A stretch of DNA of 64,000 nucleotides from positions 434,001-498,000 of the forward strand of contig CAWHMD010000009.1 of assembly GCA_963830385.1 (NCBI GenBank), given 5' to 3'. Source of the stretch: Bog-532 sp963830385 (GTDB lineage: Bacteria; Actinomycetota; Actinomycetes; Streptosporangiales; Streptosporangiaceae). How positions within the stretch are numbered: position 1 is the stretch's first letter; every line of letters starts with the position of its first letter. The position numbers were made by a program, and so were the translations under genes. Under the pieces are notes generated by a model. It was given only the letters and a program-made list of their open reading frames with translations, searched no databases and was not told the origin of the DNA. This document shows positions 46,157-53,928 of this stretch, piece after piece.

Positions 46157-47169
46157 GCGACCAGAGCGCCCTGCGGGCCAGCGACGAGCCGCTGTGCCGC
46201 GGCTACGACGTGGCCCTGCTGGACCTGGACGGCGTGGTGTACATCGGCGGGAAGGCCATCCCCGGGGCCCGTGAGGCGCTGAAGGAAGCACAGAGCGGGG
46301 GCATGCGGCTGGCCTACGTGACCAACAACGCGTCCCGCACCCCGGCCGCGGTGGCCCAGATCCTGACCGGCCTCGGCATCCCGGCCGAGCCCTCCGACGT
46401 GGTCACCTCCGCCCAGGCGGCCGCCCGGCTGCTGGCCGAACGGCTCCCGGCCGGTGCCCCGGTACTGGCCATCGGGGGCATGGGGCTACGGGTCGCGCTG
46501 CGCGAACGGGGCCTGCGGCCGGTCTCCACCGCCGCCGCGAAGCCGGCCGCCGTCGTCGAGGGTTTCGCTCCCCAGGTCGACTACTCCGCGCTGGCCCAGG
46601 GCGGCCTGGCCGTCCGCGCGGGCGCGCTCTTCGTCGGCACCAACGGCGACCTGACCATCCCCAACGCCCAGGGCATCGCGCCCGGCAACGGGTCGCTGCT
46701 CGAGGTGATCGCGACCGCTACCGGGCAGGCCCCGGTCATCGCGGGCAAACCCGAGCCGCCGTTGCACCACGAATCGGTGATCAGGACCGGCGCCCGGCAC
46801 CCGCTGGTGGTCGGCGACCGGCTGGACACCGACATCGAGGCGGCCCAGCGGGTCGGGGTGGACAGCCTGCTGGTGCTGACCGGCGTCACCGACGCCGCCG
46901 GGGCCGTGCTCGCCCCGCCCCACCAGCGCCCCACCTACATCTCCGCTGACCTGGCCGGTCTGGTCGAGCCGCAGCCCGGAATCAGCTCCGGCCCGGACGG
47001 CTTCGGCTGCGGCGGCTGGACCGCCCGCTGGTCCGGCGACCAGCTGGACCTGTCCGGCGACGGCAGCCGTCTCGACGGCCTGCGCGCCCTGTGCGCCGCC
47101 GCGTGGTCCCGCGACAACGTGACTAAGGACAAAGTCGAGCAAGCGCTTTCGGCTCTTCCCGCGAGCTGA
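46153..47169 (+). CDS. HAD-IIA family phosphatase (NagD/PGP-like)
   Basis: 338 residues from a TTG overlapping the TPR stop. Motif I is LLDLDGVVY (nucleophile Asp24, acid/base Asp26), motif II AYVTNNAS, motif III includes the Lys in IAGKPEPP, and motif IV is VVGDRLDTDIEAA. The C2-type cap lies between motifs II and III. Such enzymes dephosphorylate small sugar or nucleotide phosphates. About 60 C-terminal residues (PQPGISSGPDGFGCGGWTAR onward) extend past the usual fold. Confidence 0.88.
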   Translation: MSDQSALRASDEPLCRGYDVALLDLDGVVYIGGKAIPGAREALKEAQSGGMRLAYVTNNASRTPAAVAQILTGLGIPAEPSDVVTSAQAAARLLAERLPAGAPVLAIGGMGLRVALRERGLRPVSTAAAKPAAVVEGFAPQVDYSALAQGGLAVRAGALFVGTNGDLTIPNAQGIAPGNGSLLEVIATATGQAPVIAGKPEPPLHHESVIRTGARHPLVVGDRLDTDIEAAQRVGVDSLLVLTGVTDAAGAVLAPPHQRPTYISADLAGLVEPQPGISSGPDGFGCGGWTARWSGDQLDLSGDGSRLDGLRALCAAAWSRDNVTKDKVEQALSALPAS

Positions 47170-47249
47170 CAGCTGAAGCCAGCCGTCACCGGCGCGGGTG
47201 CGGGCGTTACCCGCCCGCTCTCAACTAGGAAACGTTTGTGTCGAGTCGT

Positions 47250-47280
47250 TTGACACGTGGGCGGGGATGCGCTGTTCTAT
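47250..47280 (+). promoter_or_regulatory. Promoter of the polycysteine short ORF
   Basis: A perfect -35 TTGACA (47250-47255) is followed 18-19 bases later by GTTCTAT (47274-47280), the best -10 candidate. Transcription would start within one or two bases of ATG 47286, so the ORF would be leaderless. Confidence 0.5.
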
Positions 47281-47285
47281 ACGCC

Positions 47286-47375
47286 ATGGACCGCCACCTG
47301 ACGCCCCCGGCTCGCGACGTTCGTCGCGCCGTGGCGGGCGCGGGCGGTTCGTGTTCTTCGTGTTGTTGTCGCTGA
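47286..47375 (+). CDS. Polycysteine leader ORF, candidate cysteine-responsive attenuator
   Basis: 29 codons: MDRHLTPPARDVRRAVAG at the start, ending SCSSCCCR before TGA. All four cysteines use TGT, which is rare in this GC-rich genome, and they cluster in the last seven codons. It is preceded by a promoter that would give a leaderless message, and it has no Shine-Dalgarno. Leaderless polycysteine short ORFs are known cysteine-responsive attenuators in mycobacteria. TTCTTCGTGTTG (47354-47365), which covers these codons, pairs with CACCACGAAGGA (47422-47433) at 11 of 12 positions (one G-U), masking the ribosome site of the next gene. A ribosome stalled at the cysteines would free it. Confidence 0.7.
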   Translation: MDRHLTPPARDVRRAVAGAGGSCSSCCCR

Positions 47376-47442
47376 CACCTGCTCGGCGCTGACCCCTACG
47401 CCCGGGGGCCGCGAATCACGACACCACGAAGGACCAATACTC

Positions 47443-47955
47443 GTGAACCCCGATGTTTCCGTGGCACCGGAGATCGCCCAGCTGATGGAGCCCGTCCGGC
47501 TCCTCGCGCCGCTCCCCGCCGCCACCGGGACCCAGCTGACCGTCGGCGACCTGGCCCGTCAGCTCAGGCTCATCACCGGCACGCCCGACCGGTGGTGGCA
47601 CCTGGTCCGGTTCGACCCGGAGCAGCCGGTCGTGGTCGACATCCCGGTGGCGGAGACCGATGGCCCGTACCGGGCCTGGCTGACCATCCTGCCCCCGGGC
47701 GCCGCCGACCGCGGGGCGCGCCCCAGCGACGTGATCACGGTAGTGGCCGGCGAACTGACGGAAACCGGCGCCAGCCCGCTCACCCCGGGCCGGGTCCGCG
47801 TGCACGGCGGCCGCCAGCCCCGTCCGGCGGTCAACACCAGCGACGGCTACACGGTCAGCGTCCACCTGTGCGGCCGGCCAGCAAGTCCAGGAAGTAGGGT
47901 CACATCAACCGTTCGGTGCATACCAGAATCACCCCACGGGCCGATGCCAGCATGA
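47443..47955 (+). CDS. Cysteine-dioxygenase-like cupin protein without the HxH metal site
   Basis: 170 residues. The pattern LTVGDLARQL, then RWWHLVRFDPEQP, YRAWLTILPPG, TVVAGELTE, VRVHGG and NTSDGYTVSVHLCG follows bacterial type I cysteine dioxygenases. Where they have the iron-binding HDHG this protein has DRGARPSD (about residues 89-96), so two of the three metal histidines are absent; His121 and His141 remain. It is therefore probably not an active dioxygenase, but may bind a thiol or act as a regulator. The ribosome site GAAGGA lies in the predicted pairing with the polycysteine ORF. The assignment is by pattern only. Confidence 0.6.
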   Translation: MNPDVSVAPEIAQLMEPVRLLAPLPAATGTQLTVGDLARQLRLITGTPDRWWHLVRFDPEQPVVVDIPVAETDGPYRAWLTILPPGAADRGARPSDVITVVAGELTETGASPLTPGRVRVHGGRQPRPAVNTSDGYTVSVHLCGRPASPGSRVTSTVRCIPESPHGPMPA

Positions 47956-47967
47956 CATCTGTCATGC
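47950..47967. promoter_or_regulatory. Inverted repeat over the stop codon, before the ABC exporter
   Basis: GCATGAC-ATCT-GTCATGC is a perfect 7-bp inverted repeat. Its left arm contains the TGA stop of the preceding gene, and it lies about 90 bp before the ABC ATPase gene. It could be an operator for the exporter. A weak promoter TTGCGC-N16-TACCTA follows (47999-48026). Confidence 0.45.
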
Positions 47968-48058
47968 CAGGGTGAGGATGGACGGCACTGAGCGGCGGTT
48001 GCGCGGGTGCCTACGGTAGATACCTAAAGGCGCGCCCAGGGGTACGAAGGGAAACTTG

Positions 48059-49105
48059 ATGATTGAGGTACGGGGCCTCTCCAAGAGATACGGCGACAAG
48101 CTCGCCGTCGACAACCTGACCTTCACGGTCGAACCCGGCAAGGTCACCGGCTTCCTGGGTCCGAACGGAGCTGGCAAGAGCACCACCATGCGGCTGATCC
48201 TGGGCCTGGACCATCCGACCTCCGGCGAGGCGATGGTGCACGGCAAGCGGTATCAGGGCCTGAACTACCCGATGCGCGAGATGGGTGCGCTGCTGGAGGC
48301 CAAGGCGGTGCACGGGGGTCGCAGCGCCTACAACCACCTGCTGTGCCTGGCCCAGACCAACGACATCCCCAAGCGGCGGGTGGACGAGGTGCTGGCGCTG
48401 GTCGGGCTGACCGAAGTGGCCAAGAAGCGCTCGAAGGGCTTCTCCCTCGGCATGAGCCAGCGGCTCGGCATCGCGGGAGCGCTGCTCGGCGACCCGCAGG
48501 TGCTGATTTTCGACGAGCCGGTCAACGGGCTGGACCCGGAGGGCATCCGCTGGATCCGGAACCTGATGCAGGCGCTGGCGGCCGAGGGCCGCACGGTGTT
48601 CGTCTCCAGCCACCTGATGTCGGAGATGGAAACCACCGCCCAGGACATCATCGTCATCGGGCGCGGCAAGCTGATCGCGAACACCACGATCGACAAGTTC
48701 ATCGCCGAGAACTCCACCGGGACGGTCAAGGTGCGCACGCCGCAGGCGGACGCGCTGGCCAAGGCGGTCGCGGCGGCTGGGGGCACCGCGACCACCAGCG
48801 GGGACGACGCCCTGGTCATCCAGGGACTGTCCACCGACCAGGTCGGTGATGTGGCCTACGACGCCAGCATCCGGCTGCACGAGCTGTCCCAGCACCGGGC
48901 GTCGCTGGAGCAGGCGTTCATGGAGCTCACCGCGGACAGCGTGGAGTACCAGGCCAGCGTCCAGGGCACCGCCCCGGCCGGCGGCCGCCACGCGGCCGCC
49001 CAGCCGGCGGCTGCCCAGGACGGGCCGCCGCAGGTCACCGCGGCGCCGCCACCGCCGCCGCAGGAGACCGAGAACACCAGCGAGCATGCGGGGAGGACGA
49101 GCTGA
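48059..49105 (+). CDS. ABC exporter ATP-binding subunit, BcrA-like
   Basis: 348 residues. Walker A GPNGAGKST (34-42), a degenerate signature SLGMSQRLGIA, Walker B VLIFDEPVNGLDPEG and H-loop FVSSHLMSEME are present. The C-terminal ~50 residues are Pro/Ala/Gln-rich. ATG 48059 is preferred to the adjoining TTG 48056, with GAAGGGAAAC upstream. The single downstream permease is separated by 1 base. BcrA-type systems often give resistance to peptide antibiotics or export lipids; the substrate here is unknown. Confidence 0.9.
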   Translation: MIEVRGLSKRYGDKLAVDNLTFTVEPGKVTGFLGPNGAGKSTTMRLILGLDHPTSGEAMVHGKRYQGLNYPMREMGALLEAKAVHGGRSAYNHLLCLAQTNDIPKRRVDEVLALVGLTEVAKKRSKGFSLGMSQRLGIAGALLGDPQVLIFDEPVNGLDPEGIRWIRNLMQALAAEGRTVFVSSHLMSEMETTAQDIIVIGRGKLIANTTIDKFIAENSTGTVKVRTPQADALAKAVAAAGGTATTSGDDALVIQGLSTDQVGDVAYDASIRLHELSQHRASLEQAFMELTADSVEYQASVQGTAPAGGRHAAAQPAAAQDGPPQVTAAPPPPPQETENTSEHAGRTS

Positions 49106-49106
49106 G

Positions 49107-49946
49107 ATGGCTGCGGTAACCACCGAAAAGGCCAACCTGGCCGCGCTGCCGCCGGTCAGAGGCCGGGCCAACCTGGCGGGCACGATCCGCTCGGAGTTCA
49201 CCAAGATCCGGTCGGTGCGCTCCACCTACTGGACCATGATCGTGCTTCTGGTGATCACGATCGGCATCGGCGCGCTGGTCAGCTGGCTGACCGGCTCGCA
49301 CTGGAACCAGGCATCCGCGTCGCAGCGGGCCACCTTCGACCCCACCTCCAACTCGCTGGTCGGCCTGTTCTTCGGCCAGTTCGTGATCGTGGTACTGGGC
49401 TCGATGACGATCACCGCCGAGTACTCGACCGGGATGATCCGCACGTCGCTGACGGCCATGCCCCGGCGCGGGGTGTTCTACGTGGCCAAAGCGCTGGTCT
49501 TCACGGTCATCGCGCTGGTCATCGGCGAGGTCGCCAGCTTCGTGGCGTTCTTCCTGGGCCAGGCGCTGCTGGGCACCGCGCCCGTGCACATCAGCACCTC
49601 GCTGTCCGCCCCGCACGTGCTGCGGGCGGTCATCGGCGGGGGCCTGTTCATCGCGGTCTGCGGGCTGTTCGCGTACGGCATCGGCACCCTGGTCCGGCAC
49701 ACCGCGGCCGCGATCAGCATCGCCATCGGGGTGCTGTTCGTGGTGCCGATCATCGTGAACTTCCTGCCCAGCTCCTGGAACAACGACATCCTCCGGTTCC
49801 TGCCGTCCGAGGGCGGCCAGGCCATCTGGCGGACCACCCAGGCGGCGCACGAATGGCCCGCCTGGGGTGAGTTCAGCGTGTTCCTCGCCTACACGGCGGC
49901 GGTCCTGATCGCCGGCTACATCCTGTTCAAGCGCCGCGACGCGTAA
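49107..49946 (+). CDS. ABC exporter permease subunit
   Basis: 279 residues with about six membrane segments after a soluble start: YWTMIVLLVITIGIGALVSWL, LVGLFFGQFVIVVLGSM, VFTVIALVIGEVASFVAFFLG, VLRAVIGGGLFIAVCGLFAYG, AAISIAIGVLFVVPIIV and FSVFLAYTAAVLIAGYILF. The topology is that of ABC-2 permeases partnered with BcrA-like ATPases. ATG 49107 follows the ATPase stop directly. A strong terminator ends the operon at 49963-49998. Confidence 0.88.
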   Translation: MAAVTTEKANLAALPPVRGRANLAGTIRSEFTKIRSVRSTYWTMIVLLVITIGIGALVSWLTGSHWNQASASQRATFDPTSNSLVGLFFGQFVIVVLGSMTITAEYSTGMIRTSLTAMPRRGVFYVAKALVFTVIALVIGEVASFVAFFLGQALLGTAPVHISTSLSAPHVLRAVIGGGLFIAVCGLFAYGIGTLVRHTAAAISIAIGVLFVVPIIVNFLPSSWNNDILRFLPSEGGQAIWRTTQAAHEWPAWGEFSVFLAYTAAVLIAGYILFKRRDA

Positions 49947-49962
49947 CTCCCGCTCGCAATCG

Positions 49963-49998
49963 CAACGGCCCGCGGCAACCCCTCGCCGCGGGCCGTTG
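49963..49998. terminator. Bidirectional terminator between ABC permease and map
   Basis: CAACGGCCCGCGGC (49963-49976) pairs perfectly with GCCGCGGGCCGTTG (49985-49998), giving a 14-bp stem with an 8-base loop. It is shared by the convergent genes and lacks a T-tract. Confidence 0.75.
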
Positions 49999-50018
49999 TC
50001 TGTCCGGAGTCCCGGCCG

Positions 50019-50876
50019 CTAGGGCAGCGTCAGGATCTCGTGGCCGTCGTCGGTGACGAGGATCGTGTGCTCGAACTGGGCCGTGTTCCGGTGGTCCTTG
50101 GTGACCACGGTCCAGTGGTCGTCCCAGATGTCGTAGTCGATCGTGCCCAGCGTCAGCATCGGCTCGATCGTGAACGTCATGCCCGGCTCCATGACGATGT
50201 CGTTGTCCGGGTCGTCGTAGTGGGCCACCACCAGGCCGGAGTGGAACGTGGTGCCGATGCCGTGCCCGGTGAAGTCCCGCACCACCCCGTAACCGAACCG
50301 GCGCGCGTAGGACTCGATGACCCGCCCGACCGCGTTCAGCGGCCGCCCCGGGGCCACCGCCTTGATGCCGCGCATCATCGCCTCGCGGGTGCGCTCGACC
50401 AGCAGCCGCGACTCCTCGTTGACGTTCCCGGCCAGGAACGTGGCGTTGGTGTCGCCGTGCACGCCGCCGATGAACGCGGTGATGTCGATATTGACGATGT
50501 CCCCGTCCCGCACCACCGTGTCGTCGGGGATGCCGTGGCAGATCACGTCGTTCAGCGAGGTGCACAGGGACTTCGGGTAGCCGCGGTAGCCGAGCGTGCT
50601 GGGGTAGGCGTCGTGGGCGATCAGGAAGTCATGCCCGATCTTGTCCAGCTCGTCGGTGGTGATGCCGGGGGCCACGTTCCGGCCGACTTCGGCCAGGGCC
50701 TGGGCGGCGATCTTGCCTGCCACGCGCATGCGCGCGATCGTGTCGGCGTCCTTCACGTCGGACTCACCGAGCGTGGGCCGCTTCTTGCCGACGTACTCGG
50801 GCCGCGGGATCCGGCCGGGAACCGGGCGGTACGCCGAAGTCGCGCCCGGGTGGAGCTTGGTTGCCATGTTCTGCAA
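50019..50876 (-). CDS. map: Methionine aminopeptidase, type I
   Basis: 285 residues from TTG 50876, favoured because GGAG sits seven bases before it; an in-frame ATG at 50867 has no ribosome site. Metal ligands and substrate residues are visible: CHGIPDDTVVRDGDIVNIDITAFIGGVHGDTNATF (two Asp), DFTGHGIGTTFHSGL (His), FTIEPML (Glu) and the final Glu in QFEHTILV. It removes the initiator methionine from nascent proteins. The N-terminal PGRIPRPEYVGKKRPTLGE extension is typical of actinobacterial MetAPs. Confidence 0.95.
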   Translation of the reverse strand: MQNMATKLHPGATSAYRPVPGRIPRPEYVGKKRPTLGESDVKDADTIARMRVAGKIAAQALAEVGRNVAPGITTDELDKIGHDFLIAHDAYPSTLGYRGYPKSLCTSLNDVICHGIPDDTVVRDGDIVNIDITAFIGGVHGDTNATFLAGNVNEESRLLVERTREAMMRGIKAVAPGRPLNAVGRVIESYARRFGYGVVRDFTGHGIGTTFHSGLVVAHYDDPDNDIVMEPGMTFTIEPMLTLGTIDYDIWDDHWTVVTKDHRNTAQFEHTILVTDDGHEILTLP

Positions 50877-50887
50877 GTCTAATCTCC

Positions 50888-51076
50888 ATGAGCGACGACA
50901 ATGGCAAGCACTACTGGTACAGCCTCACGCGCAACACCGTAGAGGACGACAACGGCCCCACCCGGGGCAAGGACCGGCTCGGGCCGTTCGCCACCGCCGA
51001 AGAGGCCAGCCGCGCCCTCGAGCTGGCTCAGGAGCGCAACCGCGAATGGGACGCCAAGGGCGACGACGAGTCCTGA
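50888..51076 (+). CDS. Small SPOR-like conserved protein
   Basis: 62 residues: MSDDNGKHYWYSLTRNTVED, then GKDRLGPFATAEEASRALEL and a charged end. The pattern is seen in small actinobacterial proteins next to map, described as SPOR-like; function is unknown. ATG 50888 overlaps the Shine-Dalgarno of the divergent map gene. No ribosome site is evident, so translation may be leaderless. Confidence 0.7.
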   Translation: MSDDNGKHYWYSLTRNTVEDDNGPTRGKDRLGPFATAEEASRALELAQERNREWDAKGDDES

Positions 51077-51140
51077 CCGATGCGGGCAGAGTCGCGCGGC
51101 GCGCCTTGTAATGTGAGGGCACCCGAAGAAAGGTGCGCCC

Positions 51141-52073
51141 GTGACTGAAGACGCGCGCCAGTCCGGTCTGCCGCCAGCCGCCGCCGCGCGGATGGAAGAG
51201 ATCCGCCGCAGCGGCACCTGGAGTTCGGCCCTGTCCGCCGACGAGTTCACCGCGATCCGCAGCGTCGGGTTCGAGCCCACTGGGCAGGTGCTCGGGGCCG
51301 CGGTCTACAACCTCGGCTACACCGGCGGCTACGGCTGCGCGGGCGCCTGGACCGGGTACTACAACAGCCCGATGACGTTCGGCCCGCTGCAGACCGTGAC
51401 CCAGACGTCGAGCCAGGGCGGTATGACCTCGTTCGCCCCGATGGTGCGGGCGCTCTACGATGCCCGGCACGCCGCGATCAACCGCATGATCACCGAGTGC
51501 AGCGCCCTCGGCGGCCACGGCATCGTCGGGGTCAAGCTGACCATCGGGCGGTTCCCGGCGGGCGGCCTGGAGTTCAAGGCGATCGGCACCGCGGTCCGGG
51601 CGCCGGGCGCCCCCCCGCTGCGGACGCCGTTCACCTCCGACCTGTCCGGCCAGGACTTCGCCAAGCTGATCAACCGGGGCTGGGTCCCGGCCGGCCTGGC
51701 CATGGGCATCTCGGTGGCGGCCCGCCACGACGACTGGCTGACCGTCGGCCAGACCCGCTGGAGCGCGGGGAACGCTGAGGTCTCGGGCTACACCGAGCTG
51801 GTCCACGAGGGCCGCCACGACGCCCGCGTGCAGCTGGAACGCGACGTCCAGCGGATCGGGGCCGAAGGGGTCGTGATCGCCGACATGAATGTACGGGTGA
51901 GCGAGCGGGAATGCCCGATGCAGGAGGGCGCCCGCGACCACATCGTGGAGACTACGATCATCGGCACGTCGATCGCGCGTTTCTCGGCGGGCGAGAACCC
52001 GGCTGGCAAGCCGACCATTGCTGTGCTATCCCTGGACCCGCAGCGCAGGCAGGCCGCGCGGGTGCGGATCTGA
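51141..52073 (+). CDS. Double YbjQ-like (heavy-metal-binding domain) protein
   Basis: 310 residues with two copies of a YbjQ/PF01906-type domain. Copy one: EFTAIRSVGFEPTGQVLGAAVYNLG ... RALYDARHAAINRMITECSALGGHGIVGVKLTIG ... FKAIGTAV. Copy two: DFAKLINRGWVPAGLAMG ... ARVQLERDVQRIGAEGVVIADMNV. YbjQ proteins form pentamers and their role is unresolved. GTG 51141 follows a GAAAGG ribosome site. The next gene is a paralogue, 16 bases downstream. No cysteines or histidines are clustered, so metal binding is doubtful. Confidence 0.75.
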   Translation: MTEDARQSGLPPAAAARMEEIRRSGTWSSALSADEFTAIRSVGFEPTGQVLGAAVYNLGYTGGYGCAGAWTGYYNSPMTFGPLQTVTQTSSQGGMTSFAPMVRALYDARHAAINRMITECSALGGHGIVGVKLTIGRFPAGGLEFKAIGTAVRAPGAPPLRTPFTSDLSGQDFAKLINRGWVPAGLAMGISVAARHDDWLTVGQTRWSAGNAEVSGYTELVHEGRHDARVQLERDVQRIGAEGVVIADMNVRVSERECPMQEGARDHIVETTIIGTSIARFSAGENPAGKPTIAVLSLDPQRRQAARVRI

Positions 52074-52089
52074 CGGTAGGAGAACTCCG

Positions 52090-52944
52090 ATGACGGACCA
52101 GAACACCACCGAGGCCGCGGAACTCAGCGCAGCGGGGGTGCCACAGGACGCCGTGGGGCGCCTCGCCGAGCTGCAGCCGGGCCGCAAGGGCAGCATCTTC
52201 ACCTCTGACCTGTCGGTCAACGAGTTCCTGCTCGTCCGCGAGGTCGGGTTCCGCCCGCTGGGGCTGGTGCTTGGCACCTCGATCTATCACGTGGGCCTGC
52301 AGATCGGCCGCTGGGGCAAGAACCAGGAGCTGGACGTGCTCTCCCAGGCCATGTACCACGCCCGGGAGCTGGCCATGACCCGCATGGAGGCCGAGGCCGA
52401 CGCGGTGGGCGCGGACGGCATCGTCGGCGTCCGGCTGGACGTGGAGATGAAAGAGTTCGGCAGTGACATCGCCGAGTTCATCGCGGTCGGCACCGCGGTC
52501 AAGGCCGAGGAGGGCGCTGGCGGCGGCGGCGTCAGCCAGTGGCGGAACAACAAGAACCAGCCGTTCACCTCGGACCTGTCCGGCCAGGACTTCTGGACGC
52601 TGATCCGGGCCGGGTACGCGCCGCTGGGCATGGTCATGGGTTCCTGCGTCTACCACATCGCGCACCAGCGGATGGGCAGCATGCTCGGCAACATCGGCCG
52701 CAACGTCGAGATCGAGCAGTTCACCCAGGCCCTCTACGACGCCCGCGAGCTGGCCATGAGCCGGATGCAGGCCGAGGCCGAGGCGCTGCACGCCGAGGGC
52801 ATCGTCGGCGTCCAGCTGCGCCAGCACAGCCACACCTGGGGCTCACACACCACCGAGTTCTTCGCGATCGGTACCGCGGTCCGGCCGCTGCGGGCCGACC
52901 ACGTGATCGACCGGCCCACGATGGTCCTGAGTCTCGATAGTTAG
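52090..52944 (+). CDS. Second double YbjQ-like protein
   Basis: 284 residues from ATG 52090, with AGGAGA before it. Two YbjQ-like domains: EFLLVREVGFRPLGLVLGTSIYHVGLQ ... AMYHARELAMTRMEAEADAVGADGIVGVRLDV, and DFWTLIRAGYAPLGMVMGSCVYHIAHQ ... ALYDARELAMSRMQAEAEALHAEGIVGVQLRQ. Both domains keep the YHARELAMxRM helix. The linker SDLSGQDF is nearly the same as in the upstream paralogue, indicating tandem gene duplication of an already duplicated domain. Function is unknown. Confidence 0.78.
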   Translation: MTDQNTTEAAELSAAGVPQDAVGRLAELQPGRKGSIFTSDLSVNEFLLVREVGFRPLGLVLGTSIYHVGLQIGRWGKNQELDVLSQAMYHARELAMTRMEAEADAVGADGIVGVRLDVEMKEFGSDIAEFIAVGTAVKAEEGAGGGGVSQWRNNKNQPFTSDLSGQDFWTLIRAGYAPLGMVMGSCVYHIAHQRMGSMLGNIGRNVEIEQFTQALYDARELAMSRMQAEAEALHAEGIVGVQLRQHSHTWGSHTTEFFAIGTAVRPLRADHVIDRPTMVLSLDS

Positions 52945-52952
52945 GGGGTCTG

Positions 52953-52968
52953 GGGGGCATCAGCCCCC
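52953..52968. terminator. Short G/C hairpin between convergent genes
   Basis: GGGGGC-ATCA-GCCCCC lies 9 bases after the second YbjQ-like gene and before the convergent siderophore-interacting gene. Likely a shared terminator. Confidence 0.55.
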
Positions 52969-52997
52969 GAGGCAACACAGTCTGGATTCCTGAGACC

Positions 52998-53834
52998 TCA
53001 GATCTGCCCGACCGGCTGGCGCTTCTCGGACTGGAACACGTCCTCGGTCCGGCCGGAGGCCCAGTAGCCCGACAGCGACAGCTGGTCGCCGTCGCCGAGG
53101 CGGCCCTTGAGCGCTGCGCGGACGGCCTTCATCGACTCCCGCTCCCCGTGGGCGAACACGTCGGCCCGGCCGGAAGGCCACGGGCCGGCCAGCAGCGCCT
53201 CCGCCAGCAGCCGGGGCTGACTACCGGGCTCGGGCCGGTGCAGCCAGTTGATCTCCACGCCGCTGGGCGGCTTCGCATCGAGGTACTCGCCGGGGTCGCT
53301 CGTCTCGAGATAGGCGACGCCACGGGCGTCATCGGGCAGCGCCTCCAGGGCCGAGCAGATCGCGGGCAGCGCCGACTCGTCCCCGGCGAACAGGTGCCAG
53401 TCGCAGCCGGGATCCGGGCGGTAGGCACCGCCGGCCCCGGACAAGGTGAGGACGTCGCCGGGCTCCGCGTGCGCCGCCCACGGCGCGGCGATCCCCTCGT
53501 CGCCGTGCACCACAAAGTCAATCGTCAGCTGCTGGCTCTCCGCATCGGCCCGCCGCAGCGTGTAGGTGCGGGTAACCGGCCGCCGGTCGGGCGGAAGTGA
53601 CTCCCGCAGGGCCGCCAGGTCGTAGGGCGGCGTAAGCCCCAGGCCCGGGTCGGCGAAGATGATCTTCGCGTACTTGTCGGTGAACTCGTTCAGGCGCAGC
53701 GCTTCGAATCCGGGACCACCGGCGGTGATCCGCACCGTGTGCGGGCTGAGTTGCTCTCGGCCCAGCACGGTGAGCACCGCCTGGGGACGCGCCGGCCGGG
53801 CGCGGCCCGCCAAACTGGTCGTCGATTCGCTCAT
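52998..53834 (-). CDS. Siderophore-interacting protein (ViuB/SIP family)
   Basis: 278 residues from ATG 53834, preceded by GAGAGG. A ferredoxin-reductase-like FAD domain carries RTYTLRRADAESQQLTIDFVVHG (the RxYT FAD motif), then GDVLTLSGAGGAY. The NADPH-like C-terminal domain has HLFAGDESALPAICSALEAL and a late DVFAHGERESMKAVR. The family reduces ferric siderophores in the cytosol to release iron. An IdeR/DtxR-type iron box lies 32 bp upstream, so expression should rise when iron is low. No siderophore transporter is adjacent. Confidence 0.9.
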   Translation of the reverse strand: MSESTTSLAGRARPARPQAVLTVLGREQLSPHTVRITAGGPGFEALRLNEFTDKYAKIIFADPGLGLTPPYDLAALRESLPPDRRPVTRTYTLRRADAESQQLTIDFVVHGDEGIAAPWAAHAEPGDVLTLSGAGGAYRPDPGCDWHLFAGDESALPAICSALEALPDDARGVAYLETSDPGEYLDAKPPSGVEINWLHRPEPGSQPRLLAEALLAGPWPSGRADVFAHGERESMKAVRAALKGRLGDGDQLSLSGYWASGRTEDVFQSEKRQPVGQI

Positions 53835-53865
53835 GGTCACCTCTCTGCCGGAAGACGTGCCCAGC

Positions 53866-53884
53866 TTAGGTTAGCCTTACCTAA
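53866..53884. promoter_or_regulatory. Iron box (IdeR/DmdR/DtxR operator)
   Basis: TTAGGTTAGCCTTACCTAA matches the 19-bp consensus TTAGGTTAGGCTAACCTAA at 17 positions. It lies immediately upstream of the siderophore-interacting gene. An IdeR-type repressor with Fe2+ would be expected to bind. Confidence 0.85.
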
Positions 53885-53913
53885 CTGTCCAGTGCTGAAC
53901 TGTCCAGCGCTGA
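53884..53913. repeat. 15-bp tandem repeat next to the iron box
   Basis: ACTGTCCAGTGCTGA (53884-53898) is followed directly by ACTGTCCAGCGCTGA (53899-53913). It overlaps the last base of the iron box and lies before the end of the response-regulator gene. Function is unknown. Confidence 0.5.
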
Positions 53914-53928
53914 GCGGCCGACGAGAGT

